In this document: positions 12,249 to 24,193 of the stretch, in pieces
Position numbering within the stretch: position 1 is the stretch's first letter
Layout of the letters: every line of letters starts with the position of its first letter
NCBI GenBank assembly: GCA_018241125.1
Contig: JAFEEL010000053.1
Coordinates: forward strand, 1-63,524
DNA length: 63,524 bases
Direction of reading: 5' to 3'
Origin: Pseudomonadota bacterium
Lineage (GTDB): Bacteria; Pseudomonadota; Gammaproteobacteria; Xanthomonadales; Xanthomonadaceae
The notes under the pieces: model-generated
The model's database searches: none
Seen by the model: the letters and a program-made list of their open reading frames with translations, nothing else
Told to the model about the DNA's origin: nothing
Position numbers and translations under genes: made by a program

Positions 12249-15209
12249 TTACCCCTCCACGCGGTTGCGGCCGTTGGCTTTGGCACGGTACAGCAACTCG
12301 TCGACGCGGCTGGACAAGCGGCTGTAGGTTTCCACGCCGTCCCATTGCGCCACGCCCATGCTGACGGTGACCCGCAAACCGTGCGCAATGGCGCTCCAGT
12401 CGTGAGCTTCGATCTCCAGGCGCATGCGCTCGCAATAGGTTCGAGCGCCGGCGATGTCCGATCCGGATAGGATGCACAAGAACTCCTCGCCTCCCTGCCG
12501 TCCGGCCAGATCGCCCGGGCGCTGGTGGGCGCGCAAGATCGCGCCCAGTTCACGCAGCACATCGTCGCCGACCGCGTGCGAGTAGTGATCGTTGACGCGC
12601 TTGAAGTGATCGATATCGAGCAGCGCCACCGACAGTGAACGACCGCTGCGCCGGCTCTCGGCGAAATACACCTCGATCGCCTCGTCCACGCGGCGACGGT
12701 TGGCCAAGCCGGTGAGTGCGTCTTCGCGGGCTTGCCGTTCGAACGCTTCGGCCTGGGCCTGGATCGTTTCCAGCAGCTTGCTTTTCTCGGCGTCGGCCAG
12801 CCGCAGCTTCTCGGTCTGCCGGCGCAGATCCTCGGTGCGCGCCTCCACCAGTTGTTGCAGGCGGCGTTCGTTCGCGGCGATCACGCCGATCCGCGCCCGA
12901 TGCGCCAACCACGCGCCGCCGATCGACAACGCCACCATCAAGGCGATGAAGCCCGGGCGCTGCCATGGATGGGCGCCGACGTGGAAGGGCAGCGTCACCT
13001 CGCGCAGCGACCACGGGCCTCCGGCGATGGCGGCCTGAATACGCAAGCGATAGTTGCCCGGCGGCAGGTTGGTGAACTGCACGCTGGAGTGCTCACCGAT
13101 TTCGCTCCAGTCGGCGTCGTAACCTTCCAGCAAGTAGCGATAACGGATGCGCTGCGGCAAGTGGTAGTTCAATGCGAAAAAGCGCACGTCGAGCTTGCGC
13201 GTGCCCGCGGGTAGCTCCAGCGTCCCGGCAGGCACCACCACGTGGTCGTCCACCCGCACTTCCTCCAGCAACACCTGTGGCGGCTCGCTGCGATATTCGG
13301 CCAGGCGATCCGGGTGCACCTGCCCGATCCCGCGCGTGGTGGCTACCCACAGGCTGCCATCGGACAACAGCCGCGCCGACGGGTTGGAGCCGCCGTTGCA
13401 CTGGGCGCTGGGCAACCCGTCGGAAACACCGTACAAGTCGGCAGCCAGCGTCCTGGTGCGGCCGTCGGCCACCGCTTCGGCCTGTTGCTGGCGAACGCGC
13501 ATCAGCCCGCTGAACGTGGGCAGCCACAGGTTGCCTTCGCGATCGGGAACCACCGCATAGACGGTGTCTGCCGGCAGCCCCTGTTCGCTGCCGATGAATG
13601 CAAGGCGACCATCCTTGAAGCGCAACAGGCCGCGGTCGCTGGCGATCCACAGCGCGCCATTGCCGCCATCGGCAAAACCGTAGACCGACTGCACCATGCT
13701 CCCGTGTGGCACTGCCATGGCCACGAAGTGTTGGCCGTCGCGATACGCCAGCCCGTTGCCGGTACCTACCCACAGCCGCCCGCCGGCATCGCGGTACAGC
13801 GCAAAAATCACCTCGTTGGGCAGCCCGTCGGCGGTGCCGAACGTGCGCATGCCACCGCCATCGCGATGCACCAATCCAGCGGCCGTGCCGATCCACAAGC
13901 CGCCGTCGCGATCGGCCACGATGGCGCGCACCCAGTTCGATGGCAGCCCTTGCCCGCGGGCGATTTGGCGATCCACGCGGCCTGCGCTGACATGCAGCAG
14001 CCCGTTGGCTTCGCTACCGATCCACAAACCGTCGTCGCCCGCACTGGCCAGCGCGTAAACCGCCTGGCCGCGCAAGCGCACGTCATCGACAGGCGCGATG
14101 CGGCCGTCGTGCATGCGATCCAGGCCGCCGTCGCTGCCGATCCAGATGTCGCCATCGGGCGTCTCCAGCACCGCGTGCACGTTTTCATTGGCCAGCCCGG
14201 CCAACTTGCCCAACGCGCTGAAGGGCGTATAGCGCAAGCGCAGCAAACCCTGGCTGCCGCCAACCCAGATGCTGCCGTCGTTGCCGCGCAACAAGGCGCT
14301 GACCGACCAAGTCCGCCCCGGGGCACGCTCGCGCACCTGTTCGGCGCTGCCATCGCGTACCACCAACAGGCCGTGGTGCGCGGTGCCGACCATGGCGCGA
14401 TTGGCCGAATCGGGCAAGATCGCCAGCGCTGTGTCGTCGAAACTGTCCGGCGTCATTTTCTGGAACTGCGTGTCGCCGCGTCGCTGCCGATATGCGCCGA
14501 CCCCGGTGCCCACCCACAGCGAGCGATCGGGCGCCTCGGCCAGGGCGGTGATCGCGCCCGACGGCAGCAGGCCGGCATTGACGCTGACGGTCTGCACGCG
14601 GTCGTCGACGATCTTCGCCAGCCCCGCGCCGGTGCCGATCCAGACCACGCCATCGCTGGCGATCAGCAGGCTGCCGATGCGGTCGGACGGCAGCCCGCTG
14701 CGACTGTCGAAATGCAGCTTGCGGCGGCCGTCGAAGACATCCACCCCGGCGCTGGCGGTGGCGACCCACAAGCGCCCGCGGGTGTCTTCCTGAGCGCTCA
14801 CCAGGGCATCTTGCGACAACCCGTCGGCGACGCCGCGCCGCGTCCAGTACCCTTGATTGAGAAAACTCACGCCGCCGCGAGCGGTAGCCACCAGCAGCGA
14901 GTTGTCGCGGCCGACGGACAGTTGTCGAACGTCGTCGTCGTGCAGCGCATCGACCGAAACGTGGTCGAAGTAGGTGAACTCGCTGCCGTTGAAGCGTGCC
15001 ACTCCTTCGGGTGTGCCGATCCACAGGTAGCCGTCGACGCTTTGCGCCAGCGCCTGCACCTGATCGGAACGCAGGCCGTTTTGCTGCGTCCAGCTCTCGC
15101 GCGCCCAGCCGTCCATCGCCATGCGCTCAGCCGGCAGCGCACGCACGCTGCCGGCCATCCACAAGGACAGCGCGAGCAGTTTGAGCAACCGGCGCCAGAG
15201 GGCGTTCAT
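12249..15209 (-). CDS. Beta-propeller sensor diguanylate cyclase
   Basis: 986 residues, predicted to make c-di-GMP from two GTP. A signal peptide (first ~25 residues) exports a large periplasmic part of repeated propeller blades (recurring GLPSDxV…DGxLWIGT-type motifs, residues ~40–660), then a Y_Y_Y domain (RYRYLLEGYDADWSEIG, ~665–740), one transmembrane helix (~755–775), a coiled coil (~785–815) and a GGDEF domain. The active-site motif is GGEEF (~906–910), and RPGD five residues before it is an intact inhibitory I-site. This is the layout of hybrid two-component-like sensors, with the output replaced by a cyclase; the ligand is unknown. orn lies 21 bp upstream on the same strand. Its stop codon abuts the 123-bp repeat array. 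Confidence 0.94.
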   Translation of the reverse strand: MNALWRRLLKLLALSLWMAGSVRALPAERMAMDGWARESWTQQNGLRSDQVQALAQSVDGYLWIGTPEGVARFNGSEFTYFDHVSVDALHDDDVRQLSVGRDNSLLVATARGGVSFLNQGYWTRRGVADGLSQDALVSAQEDTRGRLWVATASAGVDVFDGRRKLHFDSRSGLPSDRIGSLLIASDGVVWIGTGAGLAKIVDDRVQTVSVNAGLLPSGAITALAEAPDRSLWVGTGVGAYRQRRGDTQFQKMTPDSFDDTALAILPDSANRAMVGTAHHGLLVVRDGSAEQVRERAPGRTWSVSALLRGNDGSIWVGGSQGLLRLRYTPFSALGKLAGLANENVHAVLETPDGDIWIGSDGGLDRMHDGRIAPVDDVRLRGQAVYALASAGDDGLWIGSEANGLLHVSAGRVDRQIARGQGLPSNWVRAIVADRDGGLWIGTAAGLVHRDGGGMRTFGTADGLPNEVIFALYRDAGGRLWVGTGNGLAYRDGQHFVAMAVPHGSMVQSVYGFADGGNGALWIASDRGLLRFKDGRLAFIGSEQGLPADTVYAVVPDREGNLWLPTFSGLMRVRQQQAEAVADGRTRTLAADLYGVSDGLPSAQCNGGSNPSARLLSDGSLWVATTRGIGQVHPDRLAEYRSEPPQVLLEEVRVDDHVVVPAGTLELPAGTRKLDVRFFALNYHLPQRIRYRYLLEGYDADWSEIGEHSSVQFTNLPPGNYRLRIQAAIAGGPWSLREVTLPFHVGAHPWQRPGFIALMVALSIGGAWLAHRARIGVIAANERRLQQLVEARTEDLRRQTEKLRLADAEKSKLLETIQAQAEAFERQAREDALTGLANRRRVDEAIEVYFAESRRSGRSLSVALLDIDHFKRVNDHYSHAVGDDVLRELGAILRAHQRPGDLAGRQGGEEFLCILSGSDIAGARTYCERMRLEIEAHDWSAIAHGLRVTVSMGVAQWDGVETYSRLSSRVDELLYRAKANGRNRVEG

Positions 15210-15230
15210 GGCCAGGATGGGGAGGCTCGG

Positions 15231-15794
15231 TCAGGGTAGTTCGCCACCCAAGCGCCCCATGAACTGCCGGTAGTAGCGCAGCTCGGATACCGAATCGCGG
15301 ATGTCGCTCATCGCGGTGTGCGCGCTGTCTTTTTCGAAGCCCATGCTTACGTCCGGGGCCCAGCGCCGCGCCAGCTCCTTGAGCACGCTCACGTCGAGAT
15401 TGCGGTAATGGAAATAGCGCTCGAGCCTGGGCATGTACCGATACAGAAAGCGCCGATCCTGGCAGATCGAGTTGCCGCAGATCGGCGAGGTGTCGGCGGG
15501 CACCCATTGCGCGAGAAACTCCAAGGTCGCGTCCTCGGCCTGCGCCAGCGATGTCGAACTATCGAGCACGCGTTGCCACAGGCCGGATTTCCCGTGTTGG
15601 TTGCGGTTCCAGTCGTCCATCGCCTGCAGGCGTTCGAGCGGCACGTGCACGGCCAGCTCCGGGCCTTCGGCGAGCAGGTTCAGCTCCTTGTCGGTGACCA
15701 GCGTGGCGATCTCGATGATCGTGTCGGTGTCCGGGTCGAGCCCGGTCATTTCCAGATCGATCCAGATGAGGTGATCCTTGCTCGGATTGGGCAT
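15231..15794 (-). CDS. orn: Oligoribonuclease
   Basis: 3'-to-5' exoribonuclease that degrades RNA dinucleotides, including pGpG from c-di-GMP breakdown. 187 residues from the ATG at 15794. The DEDDh motifs are present: DLEMTGLD at the N-terminus, the central [17 protein letters not shown] and the C-terminal [18 protein letters not shown]. It is followed 21 bp later by a diguanylate cyclase gene and is about 98 bp after tadA; all are on the minus strand. The pairing of an enzyme that clears pGpG with an enzyme making c-di-GMP may be functionally meaningful. Confidence 0.97.
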   Translation of the reverse strand: MPNPSKDHLIWIDLEMTGLDPDTDTIIEIATLVTDKELNLLAEGPELAVHVPLERLQAMDDWNRNQHGKSGLWQRVLDSSTSLAQAEDATLEFLAQWVPADTSPICGNSICQDRRFLYRYMPRLERYFHYRNLDVSVLKELARRWAPDVSMGFEKDSAHTAMSDIRDSVSELRYYRQFMGRLGGELP

Positions 15795-15892
15795 GCCAAC
15801 GCGCTCCTGCGACCAACGCCCATGATAGCCCGGCTCGACCCAGCGCTCGCCTGAACGCTGCGCCGGCACACTGTCCGCGCCCATCTTCGCGA

Positions 15893-16371
15893 CTACCGCT
15901 TGCCGCGTTTGCTGCGGAAGTAGGCCGTCAAGCGGGCACCGGCTTGCTCCGCCAGCACCCCGCCGCGCACGGCCACGCGATGGTTGTGACGCGGATCGGC
16001 GAGCAGGTCGAACACGCTGCCGACGGCACCGGTCTTGGGGTCGGCAGCGGCATACACGACCCGCGCGATGCGCGCGTGCACCATCGCCATCGCGCACATC
16101 GCGCACGGCTCCAGCGTCACGTACAGCGTGCAGCCGAGCAACCGGTGATTGCCCAGTTGCGCCCCGGCAGCGCGCATGGCGACGATCTCGGCGTGTGCGC
16201 TCGGATCGTGCTCGGTGATGTTGCGGTTCCAGCCTTCGCCGACGACACGGCCGTGCGCATCGACCACCACCGCGCCGACCGGGATCTCGTCGTATTCGCG
16301 TTGCGCGTGGTCTGCGAGTGCCAGGGCATGACGCATCCAGCAGTCGTCTGTATCCGTGACGATCTCCTGCC

Positions 16372-16375
<4 letters not shown>
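15893..16375 (-). CDS. tadA: tRNA-specific adenosine deaminase
   Basis: Deaminates A34 to inosine in tRNA-Arg(ACG). About 160 residues from the ATG at 16375, which overlaps the guaA stop by four bases (ATGA). The zinc site is visible as HAEIVAM (His and catalytic Glu) and PCAMC (two Cys). The fold starts with [15 protein letters not shown]. The open frame extends further upstream inside guaA, but the ATGA overlap and conserved length favour this start. Coupled to guaA. Confidence 0.95.
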
Positions 16376-17931
<1,556 letters not shown>

Positions 17932-18110
17932 CGGGACTCGGGACTCGGAACTCGGGACTCGGGATCCCTGAGGTGGCTGGTTGGTCGGCACTGAACTATC
18001 GATACCATCCATGCGTCACCGTGCTGCACGGACGCACACCGCGTGACGCTCGCGCCAATCGCCGTTTGCGCGGTTGGCAGTCCCCAGTCCCGAGTCCCGA
18101 GTCCCGCCGT
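17932..18110. repeat. GACTCGG-type heptamer repeats between guaB and guaA
   Basis: Directly before guaA (17934–17964) the sequence GGGACTCG recurs four times, once as GGAACTCG. At about 18082–18107 the inverse, CCGAGTCCCGAGTCCC, appears. The two clusters are in opposite orientation and could pair in RNA over ~150 bp. The same repeats occur at 34148–34172 and 34357–34386. Similar dispersed repeats are common in xanthomonads. No gene is seen in this gap. Confidence 0.8.
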
Positions 18111-18116
18111 GTCCTG

Positions 18117-19601
<1,485 letters not shown>

Positions 19602-19693
19602 TTATAGCGCGCCGGCGCAATCAATGCCTGCCTCATTGCACGCCACGACGGTGCGCAGCCCAACGATCCGCGCAAGCTGCCACGGGCAGCTTG

Positions 19694-20563
19694 CTACTGC
19701 GTCTGCGCAGCCTCCACGGTGTTCTGCATCAGCGTGGCCACGGTCATCGGCCCCACCCCGCCGGGCACCGGGGTGATCCAGCTTGCACGCTGCGCGGCCT
19801 GGGTGTAGTCGACATCGCCGACGAGGCGGCCGTCGTCCAACCGGTTGATGCCCACGTCGATCACCACCGCACCCGGCTTGATCCATTCCCCCGGGATCAG
19901 CCCCGGCCGGCCGACCGCAACCACGAGGATGTCGGCCTCGCCCACATGCCGGCGCAGCACGTCGCAGGGCGTGAACTTGTGGCAAGAGGTGACGGTGCAG
20001 CCGGCGATCATCAACTCCAGCGCCATCGGCCGGCCGACGTGGTTGGACACCCCGACCACGGTCGCGCTGGCACCACGCACCGGGCGGTCGGTCCACGCCA
20101 GCAAGGTGGTGATGCCGCGCGGCGTACACGGGCGCAGCCCGAACTGGCGCAGCGCCAGATGACCGACGTTTTCCGGATGGAAGCCATCGACGTCCTTGCG
20201 CGGGTCGATGCGGTGGATCAGTCGGCTGGCGTCGGGGATGCCGGGCAGCGGCAGTTGCACGAGGATGCCGTGCACCGCCGGGTCGGCATTGAGGCGATCG
20301 ATCAGCGTGAGCAACTCGTCCTCGGAAGTGCCAGATGGCAGATCGAAGTCCAGTGTATCGATGCCGACCTTGGCGCAGGCGCGGCGCTTGTTGCGCACGT
20401 ACACCGCCGAGGCCGGATCGTTGCCGACCAGCACCACCGCCAGCCCGGGCCGCGATTTGCCGGCGTCGATGCGTGCCTGCACCCGCACCGCCAGCGCGTC
20501 GAGAAGTTGCTCGGCGATGTGCTTGCCGTCGAGGATGCGGGCCGGGTGGTTGACCTCAGTCAT
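19694..20563 (-). CDS. folD: Methylenetetrahydrofolate dehydrogenase/cyclohydrolase
   Basis: Bifunctional one-carbon enzyme producing 10-formyl-THF for purine and formyl-Met synthesis. 289 residues. Seen are YVRNKRRAC with the catalytic lysine, [11 protein letters not shown], and the C-terminal [19 protein letters not shown]. The NADP-binding motif usually reads VVGRSNIVGRP; here it is [11 protein letters not shown], a change at the arginine that contacts the NADP phosphate in many homologues, so cofactor preference may differ (inference). It is divergent from the DUF1244 gene, with starts 56 bp apart. Confidence 0.96.
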   Translation of the reverse strand: MTEVNHPARILDGKHIAEQLLDALAVRVQARIDAGKSRPGLAVVLVGNDPASAVYVRNKRRACAKVGIDTLDFDLPSGTSEDELLTLIDRLNADPAVHGILVQLPLPGIPDASRLIHRIDPRKDVDGFHPENVGHLALRQFGLRPCTPRGITTLLAWTDRPVRGASATVVGVSNHVGRPMALELMIAGCTVTSCHKFTPCDVLRRHVGEADILVVAVGRPGLIPGEWIKPGAVVIDVGINRLDDGRLVGDVDYTQAAQRASWITPVPGGVGPMTVATLMQNTVEAAQTQ

Positions 20564-20619
20564 GCGAAAGTGTCGCTGCTGCGCTAGAGTCGCGCATTAT
20601 CGCCGATCTCGCCCACCCG

Positions 20620-20943
20620 ATGGCCGACCCCGCTGCCCGCAACGCCCCCGACACCACCGCGATCGAAGCGGCGGCGTTCCGCCGGCTGCTGCGGCACCTG
20701 AACGTCGAGCGCCCAGACGTCCAGAATATCGACCTGATGATCCTCGCCGGTTTTTGCCGCAACTGCCTCGCGGACTGGTATCTTGAAGCCGCGCAGGCTG
20801 CGGGCCAGCCGTTGGGGAAGGATGCCGCCCGGGAAGCGGTTTACGGGATGCCGTTCGCGGACTGGAAAGCGAAATTCCAGAAAGATGCGACAACCGAACA
20901 ACTCGCGGCGTTCGCCGCCGCACGTTCCAGACACGCCAGTTGA
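20620..20943 (+). CDS. DUF1244 protein
   Basis: 107 residues. The segment LMILAGFCRNCLADWYLEAA (two cysteines) and the following YGMPFADWKAKFQKDAT are characteristic of DUF1244, a small conserved proteobacterial family of unknown function. No membrane segment or signal is visible. It is divergent from folD and followed 34 bp later by a small zinc-ribbon-like gene on the same strand. Confidence 0.85.
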   Translation: MADPAARNAPDTTAIEAAAFRRLLRHLNVERPDVQNIDLMILAGFCRNCLADWYLEAAQAAGQPLGKDAAREAVYGMPFADWKAKFQKDATTEQLAAFAAARSRHAS

Positions 20944-20977
20944 CGTCCACACCATCGAATCGGAACTTCATCGAGGA

Positions 20978-21199
20978 ATGGCCATGATCCACCAAGGCAA
21001 CTGCCCGAAATGCGGCAAGCGCGTATTGCACGTGCGCATCGAGTCGGTCGTGGGCATCGTCGAGAACGAAAGCAAAGCGCGCTGCCTGAGCCATTGCTGC
21101 ATCCACTGCAATACCGTGCTGGGCGTGCAGATCGACCCGCGCGGCAAGCGCCGCCCCAAGCGCGCCGAAGCGGCCGAACCGACGGCTGTGAAAAAATGA
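20978..21199 (+). CDS. Small zinc-ribbon-like protein
   Basis: 73 residues from the ATG at 20978 (GAGG four bases upstream). It carries CPKCGKRV near the N-terminus and CLSHCCIHC in the middle, which could form a four-cysteine zinc site, and a basic C-terminal tail (DPRGKRRPKRAEAAE). I do not recognise a named family. Size, metal site and basic tail suggest a nucleic-acid or protein-binding accessory protein (inference). It is convergent with moeB, whose stop is only seven bases away. The longer open frame starting at 20783 overlaps the DUF1244 gene and is not needed. Confidence 0.7.
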   Translation: MAMIHQGNCPKCGKRVLHVRIESVVGIVENESKARCLSHCCIHCNTVLGVQIDPRGKRRPKRAEAAEPTAVKK

Positions 21200-21206
21200 G
21201 CCGCGC

Positions 21207-22343
21207 TCAAGCGCTGGCGCAAAACGCCGCGTAATCGATGTAGCCGGGGAACTCCCGACCCGGCGCGCACAGTGGGCATTGCGGGTCGGGCGACAGGCGC
21301 GTCTCCCGGAAGCCCATCGCCAGCGCGTCGAAGTGCAACAACCTTCCGGCCAGCGACTGCCCCAAACCCAACAGCAGCTTGAGCGCTTCGGTGGCCTGCA
21401 ACATCCCGATCACGCCCGGCAGCACGCCCAGCACGCCGGCCTGCGCGCAGTTCGGCGCGGCTTCCGGCGGTGGCGGCTCGGGAAACAGGCAGCGATAGCA
21501 CGGCGCGATACCGCGTCGGCGGCCGGCATCGAACACGCTCACCTGTCCCTCGAAACGATGCACCGCGCCGTACACCAAGGGCACGCCCAACTTCACGCAA
21601 GCATCGTTGAGCAGGTAGCGCGCGGCGAAGTTGTCGGCACCATCGACCACCACGTCGGCGCCGGCGAGGATGGACTCGACGTTGGCCGCCGTCACGCGCT
21701 GCGCAAACGCTGCGATGCGCGTGCGCGGATTGAGCGCGGCCAGCGCGATGCGCGCCGATTCGACCTTGCCCATGCCGATGCGCGCATCGACGTGCAGGAT
21801 CTGCCGTTGCAGGTTGCTGCGATCCACCACGTCGTCATCGGCCAGCACCAGCGTGCCCACGCCCGCCGCCGCCAGATAGAACGCCGCCGGCGCGCCCAGA
21901 CCACCGGCGCCGATCAGCACCACGCGAGCGGCTTCGAGCTTGCGCTGGCCTTGCTCACCGATCTCGGGCAGACGCAGATGGCGTGAGTAACGCTCGAAGA
22001 AATCGACGTCGCCGTCCGGTTTGGCGATCGGCAATCCTTCGGCCATCCAGCGGGTGGTGCCGCCGGCGACCGAAGCAACGTTGGTGAATCCGCAGGCGCA
22101 CAACGCCTGCGCGGCACGCAACGAGCGCGCGCCGCTCTGGCAAATCAACAGCACTTCGAGGCTTCGATCGTGCAGCGTCGCGATCGGGTTGGCCTCCAGT
22201 TCCGCCCGCGCCACGCCCAGCGCGCCTGCGGCGTGCCCGGTGGCACGCTCGTGCGCTTCGCGCACGTCCACCAGCAGCGCGCCGACACGTTGGCGCGCAA
22301 GGGCCTGCGCCGGGGAGATTTCGAGGATAACGGGATCGTTCAT
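21207..22343 (-). CDS. moeB: MoeB-type adenylyltransferase with N-terminal rhodanese
   Basis: Adenylates the C-terminal glycine of a ubiquitin-like sulfur carrier such as MoaD, for molybdopterin synthesis. 378 residues. Residues ~1–110 are a rhodanese domain with active-site CQSGARS; residues ~120–378 are the E1-like domain with RYSRHLRLPEIGEQGQ, GAGGLGAPAAFYLA and a CYRC…CPLC zinc site. A fused rhodanese can supply the sulfur itself; here it is N-terminal, unlike eukaryotic MOCS3, where it is C-terminal. It lies 42 bp after moeA on the same strand, so it is probably in the moa/mob operon. Confidence 0.93.
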   Translation of the reverse strand: MNDPVILEISPAQALARQRVGALLVDVREAHERATGHAAGALGVARAELEANPIATLHDRSLEVLLICQSGARSLRAAQALCACGFTNVASVAGGTTRWMAEGLPIAKPDGDVDFFERYSRHLRLPEIGEQGQRKLEAARVVLIGAGGLGAPAAFYLAAAGVGTLVLADDDVVDRSNLQRQILHVDARIGMGKVESARIALAALNPRTRIAAFAQRVTAANVESILAGADVVVDGADNFAARYLLNDACVKLGVPLVYGAVHRFEGQVSVFDAGRRRGIAPCYRCLFPEPPPPEAAPNCAQAGVLGVLPGVIGMLQATEALKLLLGLGQSLAGRLLHFDALAMGFRETRLSPDPQCPLCAPGREFPGYIDYAAFCASA

Positions 22344-22385
22344 GCGCTGTGCGTGCGTGGCGGTTTCGAGTTTGACCGCTCACGC

Positions 22386-23612
22386 TCAGTATCGCACCAC
22401 CTCCACCACCTGCCCCTCGGGCCATGCCAACGGGCCTTCGGGCAACACGATCAGGCAATCGCTGTCGGCCGCCCCGCGCAGGCGGTGCGATCCGGTGGCC
22501 GGGTGTGGCGCCACGCGCAACACGCCATCGGCACCGAAGTCGAGCTTGCCCCGCTGGAACTCGCGGCGGTCGTGCTCCTTCTGGATCGGCGATGACAGCC
22601 GCGCGTGCATCGCCGGCACGCCCTGCACGCCGCCCTGCAAACCGCGCAGCAGTTCGCGCCCGAAGTTGATCAAGCTCGCCAGCACCGCCACCGGATTGCC
22701 CGGCAGACCGAGCATTTGCGCCTTGCCGATCTGGCCGAACAGCAAGGGCATGCCCGGTTTCATGCGCACCTTCCAGAAATGGATGCGCCCGAGTTCGGCG
22801 AGGATGGCGGTCAGGTGATCCTTCTCGCCGGCCGACACGCCGCCGCAGGTGAAGATCACGTCGAAGGCCTGCCCGGCGTCGCGCAGCAAGGCGCGCACCT
22901 GCTGCGGATCGTCGGGCAGGATCGGCCACGCAACCGGCTCCAGGCCTTCGGCGCGCAGCAAGTTCATCAGCAGGCTGCGGTTGGAGTCGTGGATTTGTCC
23001 CGGCCCCAACGGTTGCCCGGGCGGGCGCAGTTCGTCGCCGGTGGTGAATACCGCCACCGTGGGCTTGCGCGCCACCGGCAGTTCGGCCACGCCGACCGCC
23101 GCCGCCAGCGACGCGCCCGCAGCGGTGATACGCGTGCCGGCGCGCAGCAATACGTCGCCGACGCGCACGTCTTCGCCAGCGTGGCGCACGTTACGACCGG
23201 TCGGCACCACTTCACGCAGATGCACGCGATCCCCATCGACGCGTACGTTTTCCTTCATCACCACCGCATCGGCGCCCGCCGGCAGCGGCGCACCGGTGGT
23301 GATGCGCACGCACTGTCCGGCCTGCACGCGCAAATCCTGCGCCAGCCCGGCGAACTGCTCGCCGGCCAGTTGCAGCACCACGCCCGCACCGCTGTCGGCG
23401 GCGCGCAACGCGAAGCCATCCATCGCCGAGTTGTCGAATGACGGCAGCGGCATGCCGGCGATGACATCCTCGGCCAGCACGTACCCGGCGGCACGCGCCA
23501 CCGCGACGCGCTCGACCGGCAAGCGCTGCTCGGCGGCGACCTGTCGCACGATGGCCAGCGCCTGCGCGAACAGCAGGCGCGATGGAAACGGTTCGGGATG
23601 CTGTGCGCTCAC
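22386..23612 (-). CDS. moeA: Molybdopterin molybdenumtransferase
   Basis: Inserts molybdate into adenylated molybdopterin to make the molybdenum cofactor. 408 residues. Recognisable parts are PLPSFDNSAMDGFALRAAD, RITTGAPLPAGADAVVMKE, the metal-site region FTTGDELRPPG and GGVSAGEKDH, and LGLPGNPVAVL near residue 290. The start overlaps the mobA stop by four bases (ATGA); moeB follows. Together with mobA this supports molybdoenzymes in this organism, though none is in the window. Confidence 0.96.
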   Translation of the reverse strand: MSAQHPEPFPSRLLFAQALAIVRQVAAEQRLPVERVAVARAAGYVLAEDVIAGMPLPSFDNSAMDGFALRAADSGAGVVLQLAGEQFAGLAQDLRVQAGQCVRITTGAPLPAGADAVVMKENVRVDGDRVHLREVVPTGRNVRHAGEDVRVGDVLLRAGTRITAAGASLAAAVGVAELPVARKPTVAVFTTGDELRPPGQPLGPGQIHDSNRSLLMNLLRAEGLEPVAWPILPDDPQQVRALLRDAGQAFDVIFTCGGVSAGEKDHLTAILAELGRIHFWKVRMKPGMPLLFGQIGKAQMLGLPGNPVAVLASLINFGRELLRGLQGGVQGVPAMHARLSSPIQKEHDRREFQRGKLDFGADGVLRVAPHPATGSHRLRGAADSDCLIVLPEGPLAWPEGQVVEVVRY

Positions 23613-24178
23613 GTCGAAAAATCGTCAGGGGTGTTGAGATTGTCGAATTGTGTATCGGCAAAGCGCACAGAGGGAAGCGCCAGCGCGTTCACGACCCGAT
23701 GCACTGCCGTCTGTCCGCCCGCGAACGCCTCAGCGACCGCGACCCGCGCGCGCCCGACCGGCCAGAGCGCCACCAGCGGTTGCAGCCCCGAGGCATCGTG
23801 CGCCACCGCCCCACCCTCGCCCGCCGCCAGCAAACCTGCGACGAGATCGTGCGGGATCAAGCGCAAATCCACGGGAACGGTGAGCAGCAGCGGCGTTGTG
23901 CACGCGGCCAGCAGCGCGTCGATGCCGGCCAGCGGGCCGGGGAACCCGTCGATGCGATCGGGCACGGGTTGCAAGCCCAGTGCCGCGTAGCGCTCACCGC
24001 TGCGGTTGGCGCTGACGAAGCACGCGGCGAACGGATGTTGTCCCGCCACAGCGGCGAGCGTGCGTTCGATCAGCGCCTGCCCGCGATACACGGCCCATGC
24101 CTTGTCCGCGCCGCCCAAGCGCGAGGCGCGACCACCGGCGAGCAATCCCAGACTCAGCGCGGGGATGATGCCGCTCAC
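23609..24178 (-). CDS. mobA: Molybdenum cofactor guanylyltransferase
   Basis: Attaches GMP to the molybdenum cofactor to give the bis-MGD form used by DMSO-reductase-family enzymes. 189 residues, usual length. The nucleotidyltransferase signature LGLLAGGRASRLGGADKAW opens the protein, with the GTP-site lysine in it; PGPLAGIDALLAAC and VPVDLRLIP follow. It overlaps moeA by four bases and lies 15 bp after der on the same strand. Confidence 0.94.
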   Translation of the reverse strand: MSGIIPALSLGLLAGGRASRLGGADKAWAVYRGQALIERTLAAVAGQHPFAACFVSANRSGERYAALGLQPVPDRIDGFPGPLAGIDALLAACTTPLLLTVPVDLRLIPHDLVAGLLAAGEGGAVAHDASGLQPLVALWPVGRARVAVAEAFAGGQTAVHRVVNALALPSVRFADTQFDNLNTPDDFST

Positions 24179-24193
24179 GGTATGCCCGGGCCC

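Noticed and set aside
11859-12470. Long plus- and minus-strand open frames across the 123-bp repeats
   Set aside because: The repeat period is a multiple of three, so any frame without a stop in one unit stays open. There is no start site or codon pattern of a gene, and the frames run into the cyclase gene.
13242-15239. 665-residue plus-strand frame opposite the diguanylate cyclase
   Set aside because: It lies fully antisense to a gene with clear domains. Long antisense frames are normal at this GC content; the translation has the His/Gln/Ala-rich bias of such shadows.
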